A stretch of DNA of 64,000 nucleotides from contig NZ_KZ454941.1 in the NCBI RefSeq assembly GCF_002797375.1, positions 3,416,744-3,480,743 of the forward strand. The letters are read 5' to 3'. Positions 8,531-17,618 of this stretch are shown piece by piece. How positions within the stretch are numbered: the first letter of the stretch is position 1; the number at the start of each line of letters is the position of its first letter. The position numbers and the translations under genes are program-made. This DNA comes from Bacillus sp. FJAT-42315 (GTDB taxonomy: Bacteria; Bacillota; Bacilli; Bacillales; Domibacillaceae). Below the pieces are notes generated by a model. That model made no database searches and was not told the origin of the DNA. It saw only the letters and a program-made list of their open reading frames with translations.

Positions 8531-9733
8531 TTGAAATATATGAAGATCTTAGAACATATTGCTCAAGATATAGCTGAAAAAACGAGCGCTATTTTAAACT
8601 ATCCGATTAGCATCACAGATAACGAAGGCTACATTATTGGCTCCACTGACAGAAATAGATTGGGAATCTTTCATCAACCTTCACTAGAAGTGATTCGCAA
8701 AAAAGGGTTGATTAATTGCAAAAATGAGATTGTTAAACAAATTCTTCCCGGCGTGTCCGTTCCGATTGTTTTTAACAATAAAACGATTGGTGTTCTCGGC
8801 ATCGTAGGAGATCCACAAGAAGTTGAAAAATACGTTCATCTCGTCAAAAATCAAGTCGAAATGATGTGTCAAGAAGCCTTCAGAAAAGAAATGAAAGAAT
8901 TAGAATCAAAAATGATTGAAGTCTTCATCCAACAATTGATTCATTATGATACAGATGAACAGCAAGAGCGCGTCACTCAATACGCCAAAACTCTTGGCTA
9001 TAATCCAGATATCAATCGTTGCTGCGTATTAATTGATATTCATCAGCCCACTTCCAAACAGCCGATACGAAATACTCCCTACTCCTTCCCTTACTTTCAG
9101 CGAGATGTAATCGATTATATTCAATTAATCTTTCATGAATCTAAGGAGGATATTATCTCCTTTATCGGCATGGAGAAAGTAATCGTTGTGAAACCAGTAA
9201 AGACAAAAGAGGCTTATGCTGCCTTACGTTCTTCTTTACAACAAAAGCTTGATAAATTAACGAATTTCTTATCTATTAAATATGATTTATCCGCCTCTCT
9301 AGCCGTTGGAGATATCCAACAAGGAGTTAGTGGTATTTCTCATTCCTTTCGTCAAGCGGAAAAAGCGATGAATTTAGGTCGAAACAAAGCGTTGCAATCT
9401 GGGATTTATATTTATAATGAAAAAAACACTACATTTGAGTTGCTACCTAAAGAAATCACACCTGAACTTCAACAAACTTTACTTGCTTTAATACAGCCTT
9501 TAAGCGAACATGATCACTACGATATGCTGTCTTCCACTTTCATCAAATACTGCCAATACAATTTGAATTTAAGCGAGACAGCTAGAAAGCTATATGTTCA
9601 TCGCAACACCATTATTTACAGGTTAGAAAAAATTACAGAACTGACTCAATTGAATACGAGTCAGTTTAACGATTGTATGCTGCTTCACCTTGCCATTTCT
9701 TGCTATGAGCATAGAAAAGATGAAGGTACATAG
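8531..9733 (+). CDS. CdaR/PucR-type transcriptional regulator
   Basis: 400 residues. The N-terminal sugar-diacid recognition domain (about residues 5-135, AQDIAEKTSAILNYPISITDNEGYIIG) is followed by a GGDEF-like middle region. The C-terminal PucR-type helix-turn-helix includes ARKLYVHRNTIIYRLEKI (about residues 350-368). The family activates genes for glucarate, galactarate, glycerate or related carboxylates. It points at the convergent aldehyde dehydrogenase at 9775, which resembles 2-oxoglutarate-semialdehyde dehydrogenases of sugar-diacid pathways, so regulation of that gene is plausible. Start is ambiguous: TTG at 8531 is only three bases from GGAG, and an in-frame ATG at 8540 is twelve away. 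Confidence 0.8.
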   Translation: MKYMKILEHIAQDIAEKTSAILNYPISITDNEGYIIGSTDRNRLGIFHQPSLEVIRKKGLINCKNEIVKQILPGVSVPIVFNNKTIGVLGIVGDPQEVEKYVHLVKNQVEMMCQEAFRKEMKELESKMIEVFIQQLIHYDTDEQQERVTQYAKTLGYNPDINRCCVLIDIHQPTSKQPIRNTPYSFPYFQRDVIDYIQLIFHESKEDIISFIGMEKVIVVKPVKTKEAYAALRSSLQQKLDKLTNFLSIKYDLSASLAVGDIQQGVSGISHSFRQAEKAMNLGRNKALQSGIYIYNEKNTTFELLPKEITPELQQTLLALIQPLSEHDHYDMLSSTFIKYCQYNLNLSETARKLYVHRNTIIYRLEKITELTQLNTSQFNDCMLLHLAISCYEHRKDEGT

Positions 9734-9770
9734 AACAGCCCTTGCTCTGTTTTGGCGAGGGCTGTTTTCT
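9734..9770. terminator. Bidirectional terminator between CdaR-like gene and ALDH
   Basis: AACAGCCCT / AGGGCTGTT arms with TTTTCT downstream on the plus strand; serves both convergent genes. Confidence 0.8.
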
Positions 9771-9774
9771 ATTG

Positions 9775-11301
9775 TTAATAGTTATCAATTTGAGCTCTTT
9801 GAATTTTGCCACTGTAATCTACATAGACAGACTTCCATTCTGTGTATACATCCAAGGAGGCCACACCTGAATCACGATGTCCATTCCCTGTTCCTTTCGT
9901 TCCCCCGAACGGCAAGTGAATTTCCGCTCCCGTTGTGCCAGCATTAATGTACACAATTCCTGTATCTAAATCTCTCATTGCTTGGAAAGCTCGATTGACA
10001 TTGGCAGTAAAGATCGAACTAGATAAACCGAATTCGACACTGTTATTCACTTCAATCGCTTCCTCTAAGCTTTTCACTGCAATAATGGAGGCCACTGGTC
10101 CAAAAATTTCTTCTTGAGCAATTCTCATATCCGATTGGACATCGGTAAATAATGTAGGAGCGTAGAAGTTTCCTTTATCAAGGTCATCCTTTGTAACCAC
10201 TTCCCCGCCACAAAGTAATTTTGCCCCTTCTTTCTTGCCAATTTGGACATATTCATCAATTTTCTCAAGAGAAGAACGATTAATGACTGGACCAACATCA
10301 ATGGATTCATCAAGGCCATCACCAAGCTTTAATGTCGCGATCTTCTCTAGCAATTTCTTTTCTAATTCTTCTTTCACCGCTTCATGAACAATAATCCGAC
10401 TACAAGCTGTACATCGCTGTCCACTCGTTCCAAATGCACTCCAAACAATCCCATCAACCGCTAAATCTAAATCGGCATCTTCAAGAACGGTGACGGCATT
10501 TTTCCCGCCCATTTCAAGAGAAGTCCGCTTCAACATCCCACCAGCACGGGCATTAATCGTCTTCCCTACTTCATTAGAACCAGTGAAAGAGATAAGATCA
10601 ATATCGGGATGATCGACCATCGCATTCCCTACGACACTACCAGACCCATGAACAAGATTAACCAGGCCTTTCGGGAGACCCGCTTCTTCATAGATTTTGA
10701 CAAATTCGCCGGCTAATATCGGCGTTTCTGATGCTGGTTTCCAAACGACAGCATTACCAGACACGAGTGCCGGGAGTGACTTCCATGCCGCAATCGCAAT
10801 CGGGAAATTCCACGGTGTAATCAGGCCAGCCACACCGACAGGAACGCGAATACTCATTGCAAACTTATTACGAAGCTCTGATGGAACGGTATCCCCAAAT
10901 AAACGACGACCTTCTCCCGCCATGTAATAAGCCATATCAATCGCTTCCTGAACCTCGCCTCGCGCCTCAGCAATCACTTTGCCCATTTCCTTCGTCAAAA
11001 TCTGCGCCAATTCTTCTTTCCGTTCTTTCAATAAAAAAGCGACTTTATACAATACATCTGCACGTTCAGGAGCAGGCACATTCCGCCATTCCTTTTGTGC
11101 CCGTTTCGCCGCCGCTACCGCTTGATTGACATCCACTTTCGTAGACTGAGCGACTTCACCAAGCACTTCCCCATTCACAGGATTCGTATTTTGTTTAAAC
11201 TGCCCTGATTCCGATGCAATCCACTCACCATCAATAAAGTTGACATACTGCTTCACTTTCATTCCACTTTGAATATTTTCAGTCATCGTTTCGTTTTTCA
11301 T
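9775..11301 (-). CDS. Aldehyde dehydrogenase (semialdehyde dehydrogenase type)
   Basis: 508-residue NAD(P)-dependent aldehyde dehydrogenase. PWNFP is at residues 163-167, FTGSNEVGK at 239-247, general-base Glu263 in LEMGGKNA, and nucleophile Cys297 in GTSGQRCTAC. The ending GTTGAEIHLPFGGTKGTGNG is characteristic of alpha-ketoglutaric-semialdehyde/aminoadipic-semialdehyde types (YcbD/GucD-like). ATG after GGGAGATTTTTAT. Monocistronic. The nearby CdaR-like regulator supports a sugar-diacid role. A link to the glutarate/lysine genes 20 kb away is possible but not shown. Confidence 0.85.
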   Translation of the reverse strand: MKNETMTENIQSGMKVKQYVNFIDGEWIASESGQFKQNTNPVNGEVLGEVAQSTKVDVNQAVAAAKRAQKEWRNVPAPERADVLYKVAFLLKERKEELAQILTKEMGKVIAEARGEVQEAIDMAYYMAGEGRRLFGDTVPSELRNKFAMSIRVPVGVAGLITPWNFPIAIAAWKSLPALVSGNAVVWKPASETPILAGEFVKIYEEAGLPKGLVNLVHGSGSVVGNAMVDHPDIDLISFTGSNEVGKTINARAGGMLKRTSLEMGGKNAVTVLEDADLDLAVDGIVWSAFGTSGQRCTACSRIIVHEAVKEELEKKLLEKIATLKLGDGLDESIDVGPVINRSSLEKIDEYVQIGKKEGAKLLCGGEVVTKDDLDKGNFYAPTLFTDVQSDMRIAQEEIFGPVASIIAVKSLEEAIEVNNSVEFGLSSSIFTANVNRAFQAMRDLDTGIVYINAGTTGAEIHLPFGGTKGTGNGHRDSGVASLDVYTEWKSVYVDYSGKIQRAQIDNY

Positions 11302-11537
11302 ATAAAAATCTCCCTTCCGTTATTGGAAATCATCCATTCAAGATTAGGGTCATCGTTTTCATACTTTAACTTTATCTGCTTTTCTTCTCATAAACCATGG
11401 ATTTATTGCACAAAAATTCCGTCTATTTAAGTGGGGGAATCTGTTTATTTTTCACAAATCGAAGAATTACTGCTAAAAAAAGCATTATCCGATGCAGGAA
11501 GAATCAAAAAAGATTAAAATTTTTTAGCTAAACAAAG

Positions 11538-11573
11538 AAGGGAGCGCCTCAACTTACGAGACGCTCCCTTTTT
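11538..11573. terminator. Terminator downstream of liaR
   Basis: AAGGGAGCG...CGCTCCCTT arms with a T-run (plus) and A-run (minus). The 200-odd bases between it and the ALDH start hold only an AT-rich promoter region. Confidence 0.8.
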
Positions 11574-11591
11574 ACTATGATTAAAAAATGA

Positions 11592-12224
11592 TTATTTTAC
11601 AAGTCCATTTTGAAAGGCATAGATCACCGCTTGCGTTCGGTCTTGAACTTCAAGCTTCGATAAAATATTGCTGACGTGCGTCTTTACGGTTTTCAAAGAA
11701 ATAAAGAGCTCATCCGCAATGTCCTGATTAGCTTTTCCTTGAGCAACTAGTAGAAGCACTTCCCGCTCCCGTTCTGTCAGTTCTTCATGGAGGGGTACTT
11801 TTTGCCCTTGGCGCATCCGCTTCATCATCTTCCCTGTCACTTCCGGCTCAAGCACAGGCTCCCCCTCATATGTTTTACGAATGGCCTCAGCAATAACGTT
11901 TGCTTTCGATGTCTTTAAAAGGTAGCTGATCGCACCTGCTTCTAACGCTGGGTATACTTTTTCATCGTCCAAAAAACTCGTAACAATAATGATTCTTGCT
12001 TCCGGCCATTGTTTGATGATTTGTTTCGTTGCTTCAATCCCATCTAACTTTGGCATGACAAGATCCATTAAAATAATATCCGGCTTAAACTGAAGTGCCT
12101 TTTCTACAGCAACCTCTCCGTTTTCCGCTTCCGCCACTACTTCTATATCAGGCTGAGCCATTAAATACGCTGATACACCGATACGAACCATTTCATGATC
12201 ATCTACAAGAAGCACCTTGATCAT
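11592..12224 (-). CDS. liaR: LiaR-type response regulator
   Basis: 210 residues. Receiver domain 1-120 with the acidic pocket VDDHE (8-12), phosphoacceptor Asp54 (ILMDLVMP) and conserved Lys in YLLKTSKA. C-terminal NarL/LuxR helix-turn-helix at about 145-205 ([25 protein letters not shown]). Partner of LiaS. Its ATG overlaps the LiaS stop as ATGA, so the two are translationally coupled. Activates the lia promoters on envelope stress such as lipid-II-cycle antibiotics in Bacillus subtilis. Candidate target boxes are at 15221 and 15641. Confidence 0.93.
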   Translation of the reverse strand: MIKVLLVDDHEMVRIGVSAYLMAQPDIEVVAEAENGEVAVEKALQFKPDIILMDLVMPKLDGIEATKQIIKQWPEARIIIVTSFLDDEKVYPALEAGAISYLLKTSKANVIAEAIRKTYEGEPVLEPEVTGKMMKRMRQGQKVPLHEELTEREREVLLLVAQGKANQDIADELFISLKTVKTHVSNILSKLEVQDRTQAVIYAFQNGLVK

Positions 12225-13273
12225 CCATGACTCCCCTCCTCATTTTCTATTTGCTTAAGCGGGACTTTTACTTCTAGCTTTGTCCCTTTTGACGGCAGTG
12301 AAATAATTTTCAATGTTCCACCAATTTCAACTGCTCGTTCATGCATATTTTGCAAACCGTAAGAGCCTGCTTTACCTGTTTTAACGTCAAAACCGACACC
12401 GTCATCACTGATTCGTAAAATAACAAAATCATCGCGCCAAACGTTCAATACATCTAAACGGTTCGCTTTCGCATGACGCAATGTGTTTGAAATAGACTCT
12501 TGAATGATGCGAAACAAATGATCTTCCATCCCTCGATCCATATCAATTTCTTCTACCGTCCAATGAATAGAAAGAGGCACTTTTTGAGAGAGCTCCACTA
12601 ACAGCTCATCAATACCTTCCTTAAGCGATTTCCCGTTTAGAGGAACAGGGCGTAAATGTAGAAGTAATGCTCTCATTTCTAATTGGGATTGCTGAATCAT
12701 TTCTTCTACCATCGCCAGCTGCTTCGTCTCGATCGGATTATGAGATTCTCTATTCTCGTTCACCGCCGACATCATCATTGAAGCAGCGAATAACTGTTGA
12801 GAAACGGAGTCGTGTAGTTCACGCGCGAGACGTTGTCTTTCTTGAGAAACCATCTCTTCAATAAGACTTTCTTGGCTTTCCGTTTTCTCCAATACGAGTC
12901 GCCGAGCTGCCAGCTTTTGCTCTGCTATCGTCTGCTCTAATTGCTGAAATTTCTGTTCGATGCTCACAAATTCAGCTGTTAGCTTTGTTTTCTCACTATC
13001 CGCATCCTTACCCGTTATTAATAGATCAATCCGCTCCTCTAGATTTTTAAAAGCCGACCATTGTAACCAGCCATACAGCAAACTGAAGAAAAAAGCGCTA
13101 CTAATAATAGCCACAACAAGAAAGACAGCAAAAGGAAAGTCAAATATTTTTTTCTCAATATACACTTCCCAATTCGGCTGCGGAAAGCTAACAACAAAAG
13201 CGGAAAGAAGAATCAGCGAGATGACCATGATGACGAAAAAAACTTGCCGAAATTGCTTGGCAAATATATTCAT
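12221..13273 (-). CDS. liaS: LiaS-type sensor histidine kinase
   Basis: 350 residues. Two membrane helices (about 11-30 and 47-70) enclose only a short outside loop, the intramembrane-sensing type. A coiled linker leads to a HisKA_3 domain with phospho-acceptor His154 in [15 protein letters not shown] and a C-terminal HATPase domain (ISDDGVGFD near 295). Sits between liaF and liaR with ATGA overlaps on both sides. LiaF normally holds LiaS inactive until the envelope is stressed. Confidence 0.92.
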   Translation of the reverse strand: MNIFAKQFRQVFFVIMVISLILLSAFVVSFPQPNWEVYIEKKIFDFPFAVFLVVAIISSAFFFSLLYGWLQWSAFKNLEERIDLLITGKDADSEKTKLTAEFVSIEQKFQQLEQTIAEQKLAARRLVLEKTESQESLIEEMVSQERQRLARELHDSVSQQLFAASMMMSAVNENRESHNPIETKQLAMVEEMIQQSQLEMRALLLHLRPVPLNGKSLKEGIDELLVELSQKVPLSIHWTVEEIDMDRGMEDHLFRIIQESISNTLRHAKANRLDVLNVWRDDFVILRISDDGVGFDVKTGKAGSYGLQNMHERAVEIGGTLKIISLPSKGTKLEVKVPLKQIENEEGSHG

Positions 13274-14013
13274 ACCCGGTTCACCTCCAAGTCCCCAAAC
13301 AGCGTAGATACAAGAATTACAACGACACTTTCTGCTCCTTCTTGCTCTACTTGACGTTGATCTTCATAGTAAAAAGTATCATTCCAAACCGAGGTTGGAA
13401 AACGTTGAAATAAACAAGCATTTCCGGCTAAAGCTGCATAGCGAATACGGATTGGTGTCTCATAAGGTACATCAATTTTCACTTTACCTATCGCCTGTCT
13501 AATTGAGATAACAGCTGTTCCTTTAGGTAATACCGTATTGCTTACATCAATATGAATGTCACCAAGTCCACCTTGAATATGAATATCTTTCCATTCGTAA
13601 GGTTGTTCTGGCGTAGATTGAACAGAAAATAAGCGACTTTTCATAAATGGATGATTCATCGATTGGCCGGATTCCATCTCTATAGACGGAATACTTTCAG
13701 AAGTGAGCGTGATTTCTGTCGGGTGTTTTTTCGATTGGATGACACGGTACAGCATATAAACGACTGCTGCAATCACCAGCATCCTTAAACTACTCATGTT
13801 TATGCCTAAAATAAACATTAAGAAGATTCCAAACCAAAACAATAGTCGACCAAACCAGTTTTTTCTCCACCTTCTACCAAAGTAGAGCATCGCTATTCCG
13901 AAAAAGAGGGAAAAGACAATTTCTACATTAAAAAAGGTTGCCTCAATTAAAATCATTAGTAAAGCCGAAAGTAAAAATACAGTCAGCATATCTGTCCGTT
14001 TGAGTGACGACAT
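13270..14013 (-). CDS. liaF: LiaF-like inhibitor of LiaS
   Basis: 247 residues with an N-terminal membrane domain of four short helices (residues 10-95). A soluble C-terminal DUF2154-type domain contains WKDIHIQGGLGDIHIDVSNTVLP and ends [13 protein letters not shown]. This is the normal LiaF layout. Immediately upstream of liaS with an ATGA overlap. Known role in Bacillus: specific negative regulator of the LiaRS pair. Confidence 0.9.
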   Translation of the reverse strand: MSSLKRTDMLTVFLLSALLMILIEATFFNVEIVFSLFFGIAMLYFGRRWRKNWFGRLLFWFGIFLMFILGINMSSLRMLVIAAVVYMLYRVIQSKKHPTEITLTSESIPSIEMESGQSMNHPFMKSRLFSVQSTPEQPYEWKDIHIQGGLGDIHIDVSNTVLPKGTAVISIRQAIGKVKIDVPYETPIRIRYAALAGNACLFQRFPTSVWNDTFYYEDQRQVEQEGAESVVVILVSTLFGDLEVNRV

Positions 14014-14050
14014 ACTTTTCCTCCTTTCTCGAAATACGAGAGTTTATTAA

Positions 14051-14084
14051 GTAAAACAAACCCGCCAATGCGAGTTTGTTTTAC
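14051..14084 (-). terminator. Partial terminator/attenuating hairpin between pspA and liaF
   Basis: Perfect 11-base arms GTAAAACAAAC / GTTTGTTTTAC. Lies between pspA and liaF, so it would let the target genes be made in excess over the regulators, as in the lia operon of Bacillus subtilis. Confidence 0.7.
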
Positions 14085-14100
14085 CTTCTTCAGTAATAAA

Positions 14101-14763
14101 TCATAGCACATTTTGATCTAACTGTGCGTTCTTTTCTACTTGACGCGCTTGGCGTTCAAGTTCTGCTAAGCGAACATCCATCATAGACGTTTCATAGCGG
14201 CGATTCACCTTATGTTCTAAGTTATCTATATAAATCTCAAGTTCTTCAAAGCGGCCAAATGGGCGATTCACTTCATTCGTCTCATCTAATAGCTTGTTCA
14301 TACTATGATTAGCTCTAGCCACATTTTCGCGACCCATCAATTCTAAACGACGAACATTCATATCTTTCAACTTATGCTTCATCTCTTCCGCCTTGCTCTC
14401 GAGAGTAATTAGCTGTTGTTGTACAAGATCAATCGATGCCTCTAAATGTGCTACACGGTCCTTGTACACTTCAGCTTCACGTTTGGCAAACGCCTCCAGC
14501 TCTACTTCACCAGCTTGTCCAGCAACAGTCGCTTGTTTACTTCTTCTTTCTTCTAAGTGACGAGCATTTCGAAGTTCGCGTTCAAGCTCCTGTTTCAATA
14601 ATTGTTGACGTTCTAACAGCTTAACAACTTTCTCTGTTTCTTTTTGTGCCTCACGTAAGTATTGATTAAGCATAGCAATCGGATTCTTTTTCTCTTTCTC
14701 ATCCACAAATTCAAACAATGTCGCTTCTACAGTTCTTCTTAATTTAGTAAAAATATTTGTCAT
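14101..14763 (-). CDS. pspA: PspA/IM30-family membrane-stress protein (LiaH-like)
   Basis: About 220 residues, almost wholly alpha-helical and charged coiled coil, with the PspA amphipathic N-terminus (MTNIFTKLRRTVEATLFEFVDEKEKKNP). Start set at 14763 because GGAGAGACTGAA precedes that ATG; a longer frame to 14808 would add an atypical extension. PspA/LiaH forms large oligomers that support the damaged cytoplasmic membrane. Twenty-three bases after the liaI-like gene, forming the liaI-liaH pair. Expected to be the main LiaR-induced product. Confidence 0.92.
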   Translation of the reverse strand: MTNIFTKLRRTVEATLFEFVDEKEKKNPIAMLNQYLREAQKETEKVVKLLERQQLLKQELERELRNARHLEERRSKQATVAGQAGEVELEAFAKREAEVYKDRVAHLEASIDLVQQQLITLESKAEEMKHKLKDMNVRRLELMGRENVARANHSMNKLLDETNEVNRPFGRFEELEIYIDNLEHKVNRRYETSMMDVRLAELERQARQVEKNAQLDQNVL

Positions 14764-14786
14764 TTCAGTCTCTCCTTCTTTATCAA

Positions 14787-15137
14787 TTATTTCGTTAATT
14801 GCTTCCATTCTCTTTCAAAGTTAACAAATGGATCATTCTCTTCCTGAACTTTTACAGGCTCTGCGCCATCTTCATTCCACTTTTTGTAAACTAGGTACAG
14901 AACAGCTAGGGCACCAATGCCTAGAAGAGCAGGAACATTCCCAACAGCCACAAAAAACGCTGTGATTCCAGCTAATCCCCAAAATCCTTTTATCAATTTA
15001 GAAGACGGCTTCTGAAACTGCATCCATGCAACATACATAATTCCCGCACAGATCGCTAGGGCAATGACAGGTCCTAGACTGGCACCTGCGATGATGGCAG
15101 CTAGTCCACCTATACAAAACAACATCACCTTTTTCAT
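14787..15137 (-). CDS. LiaI-like small membrane protein
   Basis: 116 residues with three to four hydrophobic helices (about 5-40 and 50-85) and an acidic C-terminal tail (EENDPFVNFEREWKQLTK). Position directly before pspA is that of LiaI, the membrane anchor that recruits LiaH. Contains the segment IMYVAWMQFQKPSSKLIKGFW, nearly repeated in the smaller protein at 15359-15553, so the two are paralogues. Preceded by its own LiaR-like box at 15221. Confidence 0.8.
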   Translation of the reverse strand: MKKVMLFCIGGLAAIIAGASLGPVIALAICAGIMYVAWMQFQKPSSKLIKGFWGLAGITAFFVAVGNVPALLGIGALAVLYLVYKKWNEDGAEPVKVQEENDPFVNFEREWKQLTK

Positions 15138-15220
15138 TTACTATTTCCTCTCCTTTCATGATCTTGTTTATATCTTACCGTCGATTCATCCTTTTCATAA
15201 CGAGCCGGGGATGGAACTTT

Positions 15221-15240
15221 CACTCAGACTTGAGACCGAG
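15221..15240. promoter_or_regulatory. LiaR-like box, copy 1
   Basis: CACTCAGACTTGAGACCGAG, about 85 bases before the liaI-like start. Differs at only two positions from the first 20 bases of copy 2 at 15641. In both copies GTTATG follows at a similar distance on the minus strand and, 18 bases later, a TAA(G/C)(A/G)T -10-like element. Inferred LiaR binding site. Confidence 0.7.
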
Positions 15241-15276
15241 AAAAGCTTATGGACTGGAATGATCCACGTCTATAAA

Positions 15277-15303
15277 TAAAAAAACCCCTATCAATGTAGA
15301 GGA
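15277..15303 (-). terminator. Terminator after the short LiaI-like gene
   Basis: On the minus strand CCTCTA ... TAGGGG followed by TTTTTTT. It makes the short gene a separate transcript from liaI-pspA. Confidence 0.65.
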
Positions 15304-15358
15304 TTAATGCTTGATTCATTCCGTTTTTGAAGTGACTTGTCTCTCTGTCCATCAGTTG

Positions 15359-15553
15359 CTAAATACCTACCGCTCCCCAAAAAGCAATGACGATCCAAAA
15401 TACTTTCTTTACGTTAGAAGACGGCTTCTGAAATTGTTCCCAGGCAATATAAATGATAATGGCTGACACGATTAAACTAAGTAACGTTCCAAGATTCGAG
15501 ATGACCATTAATAATGCTACTCCGACAACGTGAAAAAACATTGCGTTATTCAT
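15359..15553 (-). CDS. Short paralogue of the LiaI-like protein
   Basis: 64 residues, two membrane helices, ending soon after the shared YIAWEQFQKPSSNVKKVFW segment. It aligns with the N-terminal part of the 116-residue neighbour but lacks the third helix and the acidic tail. Own ribosome binding site (AGAGGAGAGAGAAAGC), own LiaR-like box and own terminator argue that it is a working gene rather than a broken copy. Function unknown; may compete with or tune the LiaI-type anchor. Confidence 0.75.
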   Translation of the reverse strand: MNNAMFFHVVGVALLMVISNLGTLLSLIVSAIIIYIAWEQFQKPSSNVKKVFWIVIAFWGAVGI

Positions 15554-15640
15554 TGCTTTCTCTCTCCTCTTTTGATCATAATCTATTTATTACGTTACTC
15601 TGATAAAGTCGTTACCATAACAATCCATAGATGTAATTTC

Positions 15641-15662
15641 CACTCAGACTTAAGACTGAGTG
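15641..15662. promoter_or_regulatory. LiaR-like box, copy 2 (near-perfect palindrome)
   Basis: Arms CACTCAG and CTGAGTG around ACTTAAGA; 22 bases with one mismatched pair. About 90 bases before the short LiaI-like gene. Confidence 0.72.
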
Positions 15663-15715
15663 GGTATCAAATCCACTCAATCAGTCAGCACACCACCCAT
15701 GTGATCTCCACAAAA

Positions 15716-15740
15716 AAAGTGCCCCAAAACGGGACACTTT
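15716..15740 (-). terminator. Terminator of the pot operon
   Basis: Minus strand AAAGTGTCCC-GTTTT-GGGGCACTTT followed by TTTT, just after the potD stop. Confidence 0.85.
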
Positions 15741-15743
15741 CTA

Positions 15744-16817
15744 CTATTTTCTATGCATTTTAAACTCTAAAAACAATTCATTGTAGTATGCCAGCATATG
15801 TGGACCAAGGTTTTCATACACTTCAAGTCTTTCGGTTAATTCAGCTGAAGGATAAAAACGCTGGTCATTGACGACGTCTTCGGGCATATGCTCAAGCGCC
15901 TTTTTATTTGGTGTGGAGTAGCCAACATAATCGGCATTTTGTGCAGCCACTTTCGGGTCGAGCATGAAGTTAATAAATTGATGAGCCGCTTCGACATTTT
16001 TCGATGTTTTCGGAATGACCATGTTATCAAACCAAAGATTCGACCCTTCTTCTGGTACAACGTATTCTAAACTATCATTTTCAGACATAACATCCGCAGC
16101 TGTACCAGACCAAACGACCCCTATCTTCGCTTCATTATTGATCATCAATAATTGAACTTCATCTCCAACAATCGCTTTTACATTGGGGGTTAGGTCCTCT
16201 AACTTTTCCTTCGCTTCTATTAAACGCTCTTCATTCGTTTCATTTAGCGAATAGCCTAATGTATTTAAGCCCATACCGATAACCTCGCGAGCGCCATCTA
16301 CTAAAAACACATCATTTTTATAGCTGTCATCCCATAAATCATTCCAAGCAGTAATTTTCTTTCCATCCATTAAATCTTTATTATAAACAATACCGACTGT
16401 TCCCCAGAAATAAGGAATAGAGTATTTATTCCCCTCATCAAATGCTAAGTCCATAAAACGCGGATCGATATTTTTTAAATTAGGCAATTGACTGTGATCC
16501 ACCGGGATAAGTAGATCATTTTTTTTCATTTTATCAATGGCATACTCAGATGGAACGGCGATGTCGTAAGCTGTTCCACCTTGTTCAATTTTCGTCATCA
16601 TCGCTTCATTCGAATCAAACGTTTCATAGACAACTTTAATACCGGTTTCTTTTTCAAATTGCGTGATTAAATCAGGGTCAATATAATCCCCCCAGTTGTA
16701 GATGGTCAAAATATTTCCTGCTGTTTGCCCAGTAGAAGCATTCAGTTGAGAAACGATATACATTAGGAGAAAGGCAAGCGCAAAAACAACGAGTAGCCCC
16801 CGAAACAATTTATTCAT
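15744..16817 (-). CDS. potD: Spermidine/putrescine ABC transporter, substrate-binding protein
   Basis: About 357 residues. N-terminal membrane anchor/signal (LLVVFALAFLLMYIVSQL) then a type-II periplasmic-binding fold (ILTIYNWGDYIDPDLITQFEKETGIKVVYE). This opening is characteristic of PotD/PotF. No lipobox Cys is seen, so it may be tethered by the uncleaved helix. Start set at 16817: GGGAGG lies seven bases before it, and ATGA overlaps the potC stop. Last gene of potABCD. Captures polyamines outside the membrane. Confidence 0.92.
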   Translation of the reverse strand: MNKLFRGLLVVFALAFLLMYIVSQLNASTGQTAGNILTIYNWGDYIDPDLITQFEKETGIKVVYETFDSNEAMMTKIEQGGTAYDIAVPSEYAIDKMKKNDLLIPVDHSQLPNLKNIDPRFMDLAFDEGNKYSIPYFWGTVGIVYNKDLMDGKKITAWNDLWDDSYKNDVFLVDGAREVIGMGLNTLGYSLNETNEERLIEAKEKLEDLTPNVKAIVGDEVQLLMINNEAKIGVVWSGTAADVMSENDSLEYVVPEEGSNLWFDNMVIPKTSKNVEAAHQFINFMLDPKVAAQNADYVGYSTPNKKALEHMPEDVVNDQRFYPSAELTERLEVYENLGPHMLAYYNELFLEFKMHRK

Positions 16818-17617
16818 TTTCGTGCCTCCCATCCAGTTGCTCGGTTGTTCTTTTTCGTAATAAAGTAGTAACCAATAACAAGAATCACCGTAAACAAGAA
16901 TAATAATGTCGATAACGCATTAATATTTAAAGAAATTCCTTGGCGAGCAAGTGAATAAATTTCAACCGACAAGGTGCTAAATCCATTTCCTGTCACGAAA
17001 AATGTTACAGCAAAATCATCTAACGAATATGTTAACGCCAAAAAGAATCCTGCGAAAACTCCTGGTGAGATGTACGGCAAGATGACCTTCGAGAATACAT
17101 CCCATTGACTAGCCCCTAAGTCACGAGCCGCATCAATTAACGACGTGCTCATCTCTTGTAACTTTGGCAGTACCATAATGACGACAATCGGAATTGAAAA
17201 GGCGATATGCGATAACAACACCGACATAAAGCCAAGTTTAATACCGAGCATCGTAAATAAAATTAAAAACGAAGCACCGATAATGACATCGGGACTAACG
17301 ATTAACACATTATTAAATGAAAGTAACGTATTTTGAACGATCCGCTTTCTCATATACACGATCGCGATCGCACCGAGCACTCCGATAATCGTCGAAATAG
17401 CCGCCGATAAGAGAGCAATAATAATCGTATTTAACACAATAATCAACAAACGAGTATCTTGAAATAATTCCTTATACCAATCTAATGTAAAGCTTTCAAA
17501 ATCATTCATCGTCCCACCGCTATTGAACGAGTAGAACATTAAATAGAAAATCGGTGCGTAAAGCACAGCAAACATAAAAATTAAATAAGCTTTTGACCAA
17601 GCGGTATTTTTTTTCAT
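16814..17617 (-). CDS. potC: Spermidine/putrescine ABC transporter permease
   Basis: 267 residues, six membrane helices, with the EAA-type cytoplasmic loop SLIDAARDLGASQWDVFSKVILP (about 165-187). Order and sequence match PotC. ATG follows the potB stop by one base; the GGGGGA overlapping the end of potB is its ribosome binding site. Confidence 0.92.
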   Translation of the reverse strand: MKKNTAWSKAYLIFMFAVLYAPIFYLMFYSFNSGGTMNDFESFTLDWYKELFQDTRLLIIVLNTIIIALLSAAISTIIGVLGAIAIVYMRKRIVQNTLLSFNNVLIVSPDVIIGASFLILFTMLGIKLGFMSVLLSHIAFSIPIVVIMVLPKLQEMSTSLIDAARDLGASQWDVFSKVILPYISPGVFAGFFLALTYSLDDFAVTFFVTGNGFSTLSVEIYSLARQGISLNINALSTLLFLFTVILVIGYYFITKKNNRATGWEARK

Positions 17618-17618
17618 C

